NCBI RefSeq assembly: GCF_001468065.1
Contig: NZ_LNYZ01000038.1
Coordinates: 106,368-170,367 of the forward strand
DNA: 64,000 nucleotides
Origin: Legionella steigerwaltii
Lineage (GTDB): Bacteria > Pseudomonadota > Gammaproteobacteria > Legionellales > Legionellaceae
Reading direction: 5' to 3'
Numbering within the stretch: position 1 is the stretch's first letter; every line of letters starts with the position of its first letter. A model generated the notes under the pieces. It was not told the DNA's origin and did no database searches. It saw only the letters and a program-made list of their open reading frames with translations. Of this stretch, positions 16,959 through 25,606 are shown in pieces. The translations under genes and the position numbers were made by a program.

Positions 16959-17516
16959 ATGAATCGTGTATTTCGTGACAATGTGCTTTCAAAAAATAAA
17001 GTATTGCTTCATCTGACATTGGCTTGGGCAGTCACATCCACCATTGCGGTGTTCATTTTGGGTGGGCTTTGTGTTCATGTTGTTAATAACAAAGAAACTC
17101 ATTGGTTGCCCATCTGTACTGAGGATGGTTACTTCTTGAGTAACTCCTCCTTTTCACCTTCTTATATTAAAGACATGACTAAAAAGGTCCTTCAATTACG
17201 ATTAACCTACAATCCAGACACGGTAGCAGCTCGATTTGCTTCATTAGTCCATTTAATTCCTGCGTCTCATCAAGAGGCATTCAAAACCATTCTGGACTCA
17301 GAGTCTTTAGTGGTGAAAGAAAAAAATATTAGTTCCGTGTTTTATGAAAAGAACATTCACATTGATGAATCCACTCTGCAAGCCAAGGTAGATGGAACGT
17401 TAAATCGAACCAGTCATGGTCTTGAAGTGAAACCACAAAAGAAAGTGTATTTAGTCCAGTTTGCGCACTTTAACGGGATGATGTGGCCTAAGACTATTAA
17501 GGAGATCCGTCAATGA
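16959..17516 (+). CDS. traE: TraE, VirB8-like inner-membrane protein
   Basis: 185 residues, similar to the family length. One N-terminal membrane helix (about 16-42, HLTLAWAVTSTIAVFILGG) is followed by a periplasmic VirB8-like domain with the TraE pattern SPSYIKDMTKKVLQLRLTYNP. It links the inner-membrane complex to the outer-membrane core. It overlaps traK by 4 bp. Confidence 0.88.
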   Translation: MNRVFRDNVLSKNKVLLHLTLAWAVTSTIAVFILGGLCVHVVNNKETHWLPICTEDGYFLSNSSFSPSYIKDMTKKVLQLRLTYNPDTVAARFASLVHLIPASHQEAFKTILDSESLVVKEKNISSVFYEKNIHIDESTLQAKVDGTLNRTSHGLEVKPQKKVYLVQFAHFNGMMWPKTIKEIRQ

Positions 17517-18232
17517 ACGCACTTCAAATCCTCGTGTTAAGTAGCGTGTTTGCTACCTCACTGCATGCAGGCAATACGGCAGCCACGCTTAAATTTGAAG
17601 AAGGAGAGCGATTTACGCTGTCTTTGTCTTCGCTTAACTTTAATCGCATTGATGTAGAAGGTGAACGAATAGTTAAAGTCAGCTTCCCTGAGCACTCCTT
17701 TATTGTAGAGCAAAGCAAAGAATCTGAGAATGATTTAGATGGTGCTGTGGTTTTAAAGCCCTTAGCGCATATTCCGTTAACCGTCTATTTCACAACAAAT
17801 CTGAATCATCATTTCTCAGCCACTGTATCTCCCACTGAGGATTTAGGTAAGACCATTAAATTGGTATCTAAAAAATTAAAAGGGTTTGATTATGCTAAGG
17901 TGCAAGAGCAGAGCCAATACCAACAAAGTGATTTAATGACAGCGCTTATGGAGGGAACCACACCTTCTGGTTTTCAAGAAGTGGGGATTAAACCCGCAAC
18001 TTTCCGTCTAAATAAACAGTTAAAAGTAACCCTGGTGAAACAATACCGAGGCAAAGAGTCTTCGGGCTATGTATATCGCATCGAAAATCAATCCAGTAAA
18101 CCCATGGAATTAACGCCAACATTATTCGAACACTCCAAACTGATAACGATGGAGTTGTCCGAAAAAATGTTGCAACCCAGTCAAACCGCCTATTTTTATG
18201 GCATTTACCGTGAACAATCCAACATCGGGTAA
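17513..18232 (+). CDS. traK: TraK outer-membrane core secretin-like protein
   Basis: A 239-residue exported protein with a signal peptide ending SLHA (about 19). The N-terminal half is a secretin-like beta domain (FNRIDVEGERIVKVSFPE) and the C-terminal part is VirB9-like. With TraB and TraV it forms the outer-membrane core ring. Its ATG overlaps the traE stop. Confidence 0.87.
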   Translation: MNALQILVLSSVFATSLHAGNTAATLKFEEGERFTLSLSSLNFNRIDVEGERIVKVSFPEHSFIVEQSKESENDLDGAVVLKPLAHIPLTVYFTTNLNHHFSATVSPTEDLGKTIKLVSKKLKGFDYAKVQEQSQYQQSDLMTALMEGTTPSGFQEVGIKPATFRLNKQLKVTLVKQYRGKESSGYVYRIENQSSKPMELTPTLFEHSKLITMELSEKMLQPSQTAYFYGIYREQSNIG

Positions 18233-18246
18233 TAAGGAAGCGTGTC

Positions 18247-19701
18247 ATGATGAAACCGTTTAAAAAGTTAATGAATAAAAGTAAAAAAGCCAATCTTAAT
18301 CAAAGTGCCAAAATGGAGCAGCTTCGTAATGGCTTGGTTTTTCTACTGCTTGGTGGACTGTGTTATGGATTCTATTTTTATTCGTCAAAGCCACAATCTA
18401 GGCTTCCTGCAAATAAAAAGCCTGTGTTTGATGGGGTATTAGACAGCGCCTTTAGTAAATTAAGTGATGAGGCCGTACTTGAAAAACAACAACGCCAAAT
18501 TGATGCACTCAAAGCCTTGGTAGAAAAAAATAAAAAGAGCACACCTAATAAATCAGACGATCTGGTTTCCGAAAACCAAGCTTTATTAAGCGCCATGCAA
18601 AAACAATTAGAGCAGCTTGCGCTTGAAAATAAAGAAATCAACGGAAAACTACAGGTGGCGCTTCTTAAAAATTCACAAACCAGTTTAGCGGCGGTGGTCG
18701 CAAGACCGCCTACGCGTGAAGAAATAGAGGCCCGTCATAAACAACGGATTTTGGATGAAAAAGCTTATTATGGCAAAGCAGGCCTTGAAACGGTTCATTT
18801 TAATTACCGCCGTCAGCAAAAAGAAGAGCGTACACCAGATAATTACGTATGGGCAGGAACCCATGCTGAAGGATTTTTACTCAGCGGGGCAAAAGGGGAT
18901 GCTGGGATTAATGGTGCTAAAAATATGGGAACGGCACTGATTCGCTTGGATTCTAATGGAATTATGCCCAACAACCGTCATTCACGCCTTAATGGCTGTC
19001 TGGCTATTGTCTCTACGTATGGTGATTTGTCTGATGATGCGGTAGTGATGCACCTTGAAACCCTCTCGTGTGCGAAACCTAATTTAAGTTTTGAGCAAAA
19101 GGTGTATGGGGCAGTGTATGACTTGGATGCGATGCAAGACTTACGCGGTACGTCCATTTTAAAAACCAAACCTCTTTTAGAATACAGTGCGGCTGCAGGG
19201 ATTTTAGCAGGCTTTGGGGATGGGCTTAAAAACCTCAATACGGCTCAGACCATTAATCCAGGTGCGGGCACCATTACGACTTATGGTCAGGCCTCCACCC
19301 TCATGCAATCAGCAGCAGGAGGAGCGGTAAGTAATCCGGCCAATAAAATCTCCGATTACATTATGAAAATCGCCGATATTTATCACCCTCTGGTGGTGGC
19401 GCGTGCAGGAAGACGTGTGTCCATCATGTTTACTAAAGGTTTTTGGATTGATAGGGCGCACCAATCCTTTGAATCGGGTAAATCCATTGATAATCAATCG
19501 GCTCAAAATGAAGCTGCGATTACAACAACCATTAGCCGAGCAGGTGGTGAAGCAGGGGAGAGTAGGAGTGGAGAGCCTTCAACGCCGCAATCCCCGTTTC
19601 AATCCGATACGCAAACGGCACAGCAATTTTTAAATCAGAATGGGATGCCCAATCAACCCCTCTTTTCAACCGTTAATCCTACAGGAGACGTACATGGTTA
19701 A
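18247..19701 (+). CDS. traB: TraB, VirB10-like channel scaffold
   Basis: A 484-residue protein. It has one membrane helix (about 30-42, FLLLGGLCYGFYFY), a coiled coil (about 78-145), a short proline-containing linker and a C-terminal TrbI/VirB10 domain (LLSGAKGDAGINGA...RLNGCLAIVSTYGDLSDDAVVMHLETLSC). TraB spans the envelope and joins the TraK-TraV ring to the inner membrane. The C-terminus is Gln/Ser-rich. The gene overlaps traV by 8 bp. Confidence 0.9.
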   Translation: MMKPFKKLMNKSKKANLNQSAKMEQLRNGLVFLLLGGLCYGFYFYSSKPQSRLPANKKPVFDGVLDSAFSKLSDEAVLEKQQRQIDALKALVEKNKKSTPNKSDDLVSENQALLSAMQKQLEQLALENKEINGKLQVALLKNSQTSLAAVVARPPTREEIEARHKQRILDEKAYYGKAGLETVHFNYRRQQKEERTPDNYVWAGTHAEGFLLSGAKGDAGINGAKNMGTALIRLDSNGIMPNNRHSRLNGCLAIVSTYGDLSDDAVVMHLETLSCAKPNLSFEQKVYGAVYDLDAMQDLRGTSILKTKPLLEYSAAAGILAGFGDGLKNLNTAQTINPGAGTITTYGQASTLMQSAAGGAVSNPANKISDYIMKIADIYHPLVVARAGRRVSIMFTKGFWIDRAHQSFESGKSIDNQSAQNEAAITTTISRAGGEAGESRSGEPSTPQSPFQSDTQTAQQFLNQNGMPNQPLFSTVNPTGDVHG

Positions 19702-19921
19702 AGCATGGCTTGTTTTGCTCTGTTGTTGTTCGGCAGTGACGCTTACGGGGTGTTCACGATCCATTTTTGATCATCAAGATGTTCGCTGTCCTTTTGTCGA
19801 GCGTGGTGGGTGCCAAAGCATGGAGCAGGTGAATCGTATGGTGGATGCACGGCGATTTACACCGGATGGGCAATACGTGCAACAAGAGCAATGTGTAGGC
19901 TGCAGCACCTACTCAAAATAA
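19694..19921 (+). CDS. traV: TraV lipoprotein (short form)
   Basis: A 75-residue lipoprotein with lipobox LTGC (lipidated Cys 20). The start chosen is the ATG at 19694, because the hydrophobic leader begins there; a longer upstream reading would run within traB. The mature part has further cysteines (VRCPF, GGCQS, EQCVGC). F TraV is about 171 residues, so this version is very short but retains the Cys pattern. It anchors the core complex to the outer membrane with TraK and TraB. Confidence 0.75.
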   Translation: MVKAWLVLLCCCSAVTLTGCSRSIFDHQDVRCPFVERGGCQSMEQVNRMVDARRFTPDGQYVQQEQCVGCSTYSK

Positions 19922-19949
19922 ATGAAACGGAACTTTTTTAGGATTACCT

Positions 19950-22529
19950 ATGTTCGCAACACTAAAAAAATACGTCCAGGGTTTTAGGGATTCAATCGAT
20001 GACTATTTGGTTGAAGGGGAGGAGGAGTCGTCTTCCCAAAATGCCTTAAATGTTGGCGATCACCAATACCCTCTTTTTTGTAAGGAACTTCCTTATCATT
20101 ATTATGATGAGGAATCGCACTTATTTATTAATCGCTGGAACTCAGGCTTATTGTATCGCATCACACCGTTAACCGGCGCGAATGAAAAAATTGCAGAGCA
20201 GTTGGATTCGATTTTAAGAACGAAGGTTTCTGATGAATTTAGCTTACAGCTCATCTTAGTCAAACACAATCAAGTGGGACCTGAGCTGGATGCTTTTTCA
20301 AATCAGTTCATGACTCACGATTTTGAGCAGTTAAGTGTGATGGGTAAAAGCCTTCGTTCGTTTTATGGTGAGGCCGCAGTTCATGGATTTAAAACCAATA
20401 CCAATGTCAATCCTAGGATTACACAAACCGAATGTTATGTCGTAGTTGATAAAATCAATGGAAAAAACGAGGAAGACGTTAAAGCCCACTTTGCTCAATT
20501 TCGTATTGCTTTTGAAGCCTCGCTCATATCAGCCAAAATTGGTTTTAGAACCTGTAATGCTGAAGAGTTATTACGCTTACTTCATTTTTATCTGGCTCAT
20601 GAACCCGATAATATTTACCCAAAATCCTCTTCTTATGATCCGACACAATTAATTAAACATCAGGTGGTTGGCCGTGATTTTGATATAGAGGTAGCCAAAG
20701 AAGGCCTGCTTTTTAGTGGGGTTAATAATCAAGGAGTGGCTTTTGAAACCGTGGCTTCCGTGATGACCATTGATGGCTTGCCAGGTGAATACCATCTTTG
20801 GGACAATATTAATAACAGCGCCAATATTTTTCACCCAGAGCAAAGCATTCCCTGTAATCACATTATTTCTGTTACCTACCTGGTTGACGAGCAAAACAAA
20901 GCGCAGGGGCGTGCGAATCGCAAGACCAGTGATTTGGATAAAAAAGCGAAGGGCGATTATGCGCTGCATGTTGCAGGTACCGAAAAAAAAGCGCGTGAAT
21001 GGCGTCATTTTCGTGATGATTTGGCTTCCGGAAAGACCCGCTCTTGTAAGATGCTGTATAACGTCGTGCTATTTTCCAGACGCTCCGAATATGCCCGCGA
21101 TATAGAAGCGGCGCGTACATGCTTTGCCTACAATGGTATTAAGCTTGCTTTAAGCCGTAGGATGCAATCCCCCTATTTTTTGGCAACCCTCCCTTTTTTA
21201 TTTACGAATCATCTCCAAAAGGGATTTCAGCTACCCACGATGATGTGGCCTATTTCCTCATGGAATGCGACTCAATACATGCCCATTCTTTCGGATTGGG
21301 CGGGGACTGGGCGGGGCATTTTATTGCCGACACTACGCAACCAATTTTCCTGTATCGATCCGTTCTCGGGTAAGTTGGGCACGAATTACAACATTTCTGT
21401 GACCGGCACGTCCGGTGGAGGTAAAAGTTTTTTCATTCAAATGCTAATGCTCAACGTGCTGTTTAACGGAGGGGATCTCTTTATTGTCGATGTAGGGGGA
21501 AGTTATAAGAAGTTATGCCATGCCTTAGGTGGTGTTTATCTGGAATACTCCAATTTGGCAATGAACCCCTTTACCCATGTCACCAACATTGGCAAAGAAA
21601 TACAGCATATTCTTTCTTTATTTCAATTATTAGCGTGCTCTAAGGATGGGGCCAGTGATGATTCCCGAGGAACGTTACGAGAGGCAATACTGCAGGCGTT
21701 TTTTGAGCATCAACAAACCACTTTAATTGATCATGTGCAGTCTAAGCTTCTGGAATTGCATCAGAACGACCGAGAAAAATACCCTACAGGAAAAATTCTG
21801 GCGAAAAATCTTGATCCTTATTGTACTCATTCAGAGCATGGGACGGTCTTTAATGCGCCATCTAAATTAGCGCCTGATGCACGCATTATTGTCGTGGATT
21901 TAAAAGAAATTGAGGACGATGAACACATTCGTGCGCCTGTATTACTGTCTATTTTGTCTCAGTTTCAAGGCCGTATGTTTAATTCTGATCGCAGCCGTCA
22001 AAAAATGTGCATCATTGATGAAGCCTGGTCCTTATTCTCTGGTGATCAAATTGCAGTTAATTTCATTAACCGAGGTTTTCGTACAGGACGGCGGCATAAT
22101 GCTTCTTTTGTGACGATTACGCAAGGTATCGATGATTATTACGCCTTTCCTGAAGCACGTGCTGCTTGGGAAAATTCTGCAATCAAACTCATTTTTCTTC
22201 AAGATGCAGATTCGCTGGCCAAACACCAACAAGAACATAACACGTTTTCTGATTTTGAATTTAAATTACTTTCTTCATTTCCTAAAGCGAAGGAGGCTGG
22301 ATTTTCACAAGTTCTGATTCGTGCAGACGGTATTTCTTCGTTTAATCGACTTTTTGTTGATCCGTTTACACGGGTCCTATTGTCTTCCGATGGTCGCGAT
22401 TATCAGGCAGTAATGGATTATATCGCACAAGGGCGCTCGTATATTCATGCAGCCATGTTGGTAGCCAACAAACATTATGGTTTATCCAAAAGTGTGTTGG
22501 TAGAGGGAGGTCTTGCCGATGCTGCGTAA
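19950..22529 (+). CDS. traC: TraC pilus-assembly ATPase (VirB4 family)
   Basis: 859 residues, the usual size. The N-terminal TraC_F domain (FINRWNSGLLYRITPLTGANEKI) is followed by a P-loop domain with Walker A GTSGGGKS at about 486-493 and Walker B MCIIDEAWSL at about 687-696. It is a peripheral inner-membrane ATPase that powers pilin extraction and assembly. The gene overlaps trbI by 17 bp. Confidence 0.93.
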   Translation: MFATLKKYVQGFRDSIDDYLVEGEEESSSQNALNVGDHQYPLFCKELPYHYYDEESHLFINRWNSGLLYRITPLTGANEKIAEQLDSILRTKVSDEFSLQLILVKHNQVGPELDAFSNQFMTHDFEQLSVMGKSLRSFYGEAAVHGFKTNTNVNPRITQTECYVVVDKINGKNEEDVKAHFAQFRIAFEASLISAKIGFRTCNAEELLRLLHFYLAHEPDNIYPKSSSYDPTQLIKHQVVGRDFDIEVAKEGLLFSGVNNQGVAFETVASVMTIDGLPGEYHLWDNINNSANIFHPEQSIPCNHIISVTYLVDEQNKAQGRANRKTSDLDKKAKGDYALHVAGTEKKAREWRHFRDDLASGKTRSCKMLYNVVLFSRRSEYARDIEAARTCFAYNGIKLALSRRMQSPYFLATLPFLFTNHLQKGFQLPTMMWPISSWNATQYMPILSDWAGTGRGILLPTLRNQFSCIDPFSGKLGTNYNISVTGTSGGGKSFFIQMLMLNVLFNGGDLFIVDVGGSYKKLCHALGGVYLEYSNLAMNPFTHVTNIGKEIQHILSLFQLLACSKDGASDDSRGTLREAILQAFFEHQQTTLIDHVQSKLLELHQNDREKYPTGKILAKNLDPYCTHSEHGTVFNAPSKLAPDARIIVVDLKEIEDDEHIRAPVLLSILSQFQGRMFNSDRSRQKMCIIDEAWSLFSGDQIAVNFINRGFRTGRRHNASFVTITQGIDDYYAFPEARAAWENSAIKLIFLQDADSLAKHQQEHNTFSDFEFKLLSSFPKAKEAGFSQVLIRADGISSFNRLFVDPFTRVLLSSDGRDYQAVMDYIAQGRSYIHAAMLVANKHYGLSKSVLVEGGLADAA

Positions 22530-22854
22530 TTATAAAGCCCAACTCTTAATTCTAGCGGGTTTGGTTTTGTCTGGCATGGTGTTATGGAGCATGCACAAGA
22601 CCACACCGATTGCTGTAGTGGATATGCAGCGCTTACTGAATCAGCCGGCAGTTTTATTGAGCCAAAGTAACTTATCAGAACAAGAACAAAAGAGGGTGTT
22701 AAAGCAGTATTCGTCGTTGTTGCCTCAGACCTTGTCTCAGTATGGGGCTTCTCATCATGTGACCTTAATCACCGCAACAGTGATCTCCAGTGGACCCTTC
22801 GATGTGACGGATGAGGTGATTGCAGCAACCTTGGAACAGTTGGGTGCATTATGA
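22513..22854 (+). CDS. trbI: TrbI pilus retraction factor
   Basis: A 113-residue protein with a single N-terminal membrane helix (about 9-27, LLILAGLVLSGMVLWSM) and a periplasmic domain with VVDMQRLLNQPA and a C-terminal VTDEVIAATL. Length and position between traC and traW match F TrbI, which affects pilus retraction. Overlaps traC and traW (4 bp). Confidence 0.82.
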   Translation: MPMLRNYKAQLLILAGLVLSGMVLWSMHKTTPIAVVDMQRLLNQPAVLLSQSNLSEQEQKRVLKQYSSLLPQTLSQYGASHHVTLITATVISSGPFDVTDEVIAATLEQLGAL

Positions 22855-23477
22855 AGAAAGTAGCGGGTTTGATTGCAGCACTCTTAATGAACGGAGCTCC
22901 GGCATATGCCAAAAACTTAGGCAATTACGGCCAGCTTTTTCCTGTTATTGAGCAGGACATCCGCCAGGTCATCATGGCGAAGCTGCATCGCTTAGAGCAA
23001 ACAGGCGCCCTGAAACAGCATCAGCAACACATGGTGGCGCGAGTAGAGGAGCACGTGAGAAGACCAAAACCTCTTCATTTACCTACGACGAACACTCCTA
23101 AAACGCATGAATTAGATCCAAGTATCGTCGTGAATCATACGCTTTATACCCATGATGGGGCGATGATTGCGAAGAAAGGGGCACACCTTAATCCTTTTGA
23201 ACGCGTGTCCTTTTCTAAAACGCTGTTTTTCTTCGATGCTGATGATCCGAAGCAACTTGCCTGGGCCAAAGCGCATTATAAGCATTTTGATCAGGTGAAA
23301 TTTATTTTAACCGGAGGGGATGTTAAGGAAGCCTCTGAAGCTTTGGGTTCGATTTATTTTGATTTGGAAGGGCGCTTGAGTCGTTATTTTCACTTAAAGC
23401 ATGTGCCTTCAATAGTCAGCCAGAAGGGATTGGTTTGGCGTATTCAAGAAATTGGGCAACACGAGCTACACAAATAG
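22851..23477 (+). CDS. traW: TraW periplasmic pilus-assembly protein
   Basis: A 208-residue exported protein with signal peptide (ALLMNGAPAYA, about 20). TraW signatures include NLGNYGQLFPVIEQDIRQVI, the IVVNHTLYTHDGAMIAKKGAHLNPFERV block and VKFILTGGDVKEASEAL. It works with TrbC and TraU in the periplasm to assemble the pilus. Confidence 0.87.
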   Translation: MKKVAGLIAALLMNGAPAYAKNLGNYGQLFPVIEQDIRQVIMAKLHRLEQTGALKQHQQHMVARVEEHVRRPKPLHLPTTNTPKTHELDPSIVVNHTLYTHDGAMIAKKGAHLNPFERVSFSKTLFFFDADDPKQLAWAKAHYKHFDQVKFILTGGDVKEASEALGSIYFDLEGRLSRYFHLKHVPSIVSQKGLVWRIQEIGQHELHK

Positions 23478-23488
23478 GAGTAGGTACT

Positions 23489-23938
23489 ATGAATAAAAAA
23501 ACAGTGATTAAAATAACCAAAGGCATTGGTTCGCTTAGCGTGTATGGGATTTATCATCTGTTTATTGGATTAATTCTCACCTTCATTTTTTCTCAACATC
23601 CTCATGAGTTACTTCATGAATTAAACGTAAACTCATGGCCTGCTTACTTAGCTGTAGCGGGTGTTGTGATTGGAATTTATTTATCCCTGTCTTCCTGCCT
23701 TTCATTTTGTGAGGGAACAGCAAACCATCAATACCGAATCTTTGATTGGAATAAGGTTACTTTTTATATAGAAATTTTAGTCCATATGACCTGGATTTTG
23801 CTCCCAGCACTCTTAATCCAGCATGCCGAATCGCTAAGAGCATTGAATCATTCATTAATTATTTTGGGTGTTGTTTTTTTCTTAAGCTTTGCAATGAGAA
23901 GACGCAATCGTCTGCAAATTATTGGTGGATTACTATGA
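23489..23938 (+). CDS. Four-helix membrane protein between traW and traU
   Basis: 149 residues from the ATG at 23489 (preceded by AGGAG). Four hydrophobic segments are visible (about 17-33, 47-64, 85-103, 113-130) and a basic C-terminal loop. It overlaps traU by 4 bp, so it belongs to the operon. I do not recognise a Tra family. It may be an element-specific accessory, for example in exclusion or pilus processing. Confidence 0.65.
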   Translation: MNKKTVIKITKGIGSLSVYGIYHLFIGLILTFIFSQHPHELLHELNVNSWPAYLAVAGVVIGIYLSLSSCLSFCEGTANHQYRIFDWNKVTFYIEILVHMTWILLPALLIQHAESLRALNHSLIILGVVFFLSFAMRRRNRLQIIGGLL

Positions 23939-24927
23939 TGCGTCGATTCATTTCCCTAATAGCACTGCTTTTTTTACTGAGCCCGCTTAGCGGCATCTAT
24001 GCCTCGCAGTGTAAAGGGCACTTCGTCAATCCAATTACCGATGTCTGCTGGAATTGTTTGTTTCCACTCACCATTGGCAGTAGTGAGGTGGTTAAAAGCA
24101 GTTATCCTGATACAAAAAATCCAGGTAATCCTTTGTGTTTATGCCCTACACCCATTGGAGAACGCTTAGGCGTCACTATTGGTTATTGGGAACCAGCGGC
24201 CTTGGTTGATGTAACTCCTAAACCATGGTGCATGGTCAATTTAGGAGTGCAACTGAATGTCACTAAAAAAGGGTTCGGGGGCTCACAAATGCCGGAGACG
24301 GATGGACGCGGTGCGTTTTATTACGTTCATTGGTACAAATACCCTCTGGTCTATTGGTTGCAAGTGTTAACGTCCTTAGGGTGTATGGAAACTGAAGATT
24401 TTGACATCTTATATCCGTCGGAGTTAGACCCCACTTGGAATGATTCAGAACTGGCCTTTGTTCTAAATCCTGAAGCCGTTTTATTTACCTCCCCGCCTGC
24501 AAGAGCTTCTTGTGCCTTTGATGCGACCAAAGCACTTGCAGGCACTGCCGTGAACAGTCTTTTTTGGTGTCAAGGTGCCCAAGGCTCTACGTATCCATTA
24601 ACGGGGTTTGTTGCGCATCAAGCAAGTCCTATAAGTACCGCAGCCTTACTTGCAGAACGCGTTGACTTTAAATTGCATCGACCACCGACACCTGCGATTC
24701 GCGATTCAATAGGCCAAGATTGGCCTGCTGTATGTCATACCTATGCATCGAGCATTATGCCCAAAGACCGTTATCGTTATCAGTTGGTGAATACTTTGCC
24801 TGAAGCGCGTCAATGCCATCCGTTTGGGCAATCGGTGATTGGGTGGGAAGCAGGGCACACCTATCCAGGTGATGGAGACAATTTTGGGTTTTTGATTTGG
24901 AAGAAAAGAAACTGTTGTTTTCTTTAA
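23935..24927 (+). CDS. traU: TraU mating-pair formation protein
   Basis: A 330-residue exported, cysteine-rich protein. Signal peptide ends near residue 23. TraU features include CKGHFVNPITDVCWNCLFPLTIG at the N-terminus, NPLCLCPTPIGERLGVTIGYWEP and DGDNFGFLIWKKRNCCFL at the C-terminus. Disulfides are expected, and a thiol protein (28180-28677) is encoded downstream. It is needed for DNA transfer more than for pilus growth. Confidence 0.92.
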   Translation: MMRRFISLIALLFLLSPLSGIYASQCKGHFVNPITDVCWNCLFPLTIGSSEVVKSSYPDTKNPGNPLCLCPTPIGERLGVTIGYWEPAALVDVTPKPWCMVNLGVQLNVTKKGFGGSQMPETDGRGAFYYVHWYKYPLVYWLQVLTSLGCMETEDFDILYPSELDPTWNDSELAFVLNPEAVLFTSPPARASCAFDATKALAGTAVNSLFWCQGAQGSTYPLTGFVAHQASPISTAALLAERVDFKLHRPPTPAIRDSIGQDWPAVCHTYASSIMPKDRYRYQLVNTLPEARQCHPFGQSVIGWEAGHTYPGDGDNFGFLIWKKRNCCFL

Positions 24928-24943
24928 ATGATGGGGATGAATC

Positions 24944-25606
24944 ATGAATGCATTTGGAATTTTTTTAAGTAGCCTGTTTTTAGTCACGGCAAGCCATGCC
25001 AATGTGAATGATTTTATTAATGCGGCATCGACAATGGGGAAGGCTGCGCAGGATTCAGTAAGCCAGGTCACGTTGGCTCATTGGAATGCGACATCCAATC
25101 AATCAAGTGCCCAAAATAAGACCTTGATTGATCAGATTATTGAACGTTCACGTCAAGAAGTGCCCGTTGCTCAAAAAGGCCAAACGGTTGATGGAGCCGT
25201 ATTATTTGTTTCTTTTTCCATGCCAGAGCCCTTGTTGTTTTCACTGAGCAATGAGGCGGCTTCTTATAAAATTCCAGTTGTGATTAATGGTCTGATTGAG
25301 GGGGATTTTAAAAAAACCATAACAGCGTTTTCCAAGCTTCATGCTAAGGCCAAGGAGTCCAAATGGGCGTTTAATGGGGTATCGATTGATCCTCTATGGT
25401 TTGAACAGTTTCATATCACTGCGGTGCCTGCACTTGTTGTGAGCAAAAGGCCGAGCTCCTGTGGACAGCAATTACTTTGTCCCGAACAGACTTATGATGT
25501 GGTGTATGGCAATGCATCTATAAAAAACAGTTTACAACTCATTGCACAGAAAGGTGACAGTGCAAACGAGGTGGCGCAGGCGCTTTTGGAGAACGCTCAT
25601 GTCTAA
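24944..25606 (+). CDS. trbC: TrbC periplasmic assembly protein
   Basis: A 220-residue exported protein with a TrbC_Ftype, thioredoxin-like core (VDGAVLFVSFSMPEPLLFSLSNEA, IPVVINGLIEGDFKKT, FHITAVPALVVS). No CXXC is present, as usual for TrbC. It partners TraW, which is separate here, whereas some elements fuse the two. Overlaps traN by 8 bp. Confidence 0.88.
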   Translation: MNAFGIFLSSLFLVTASHANVNDFINAASTMGKAAQDSVSQVTLAHWNATSNQSSAQNKTLIDQIIERSRQEVPVAQKGQTVDGAVLFVSFSMPEPLLFSLSNEAASYKIPVVINGLIEGDFKKTITAFSKLHAKAKESKWAFNGVSIDPLWFEQFHITAVPALVVSKRPSSCGQQLLCPEQTYDVVYGNASIKNSLQLIAQKGDSANEVAQALLENAHV

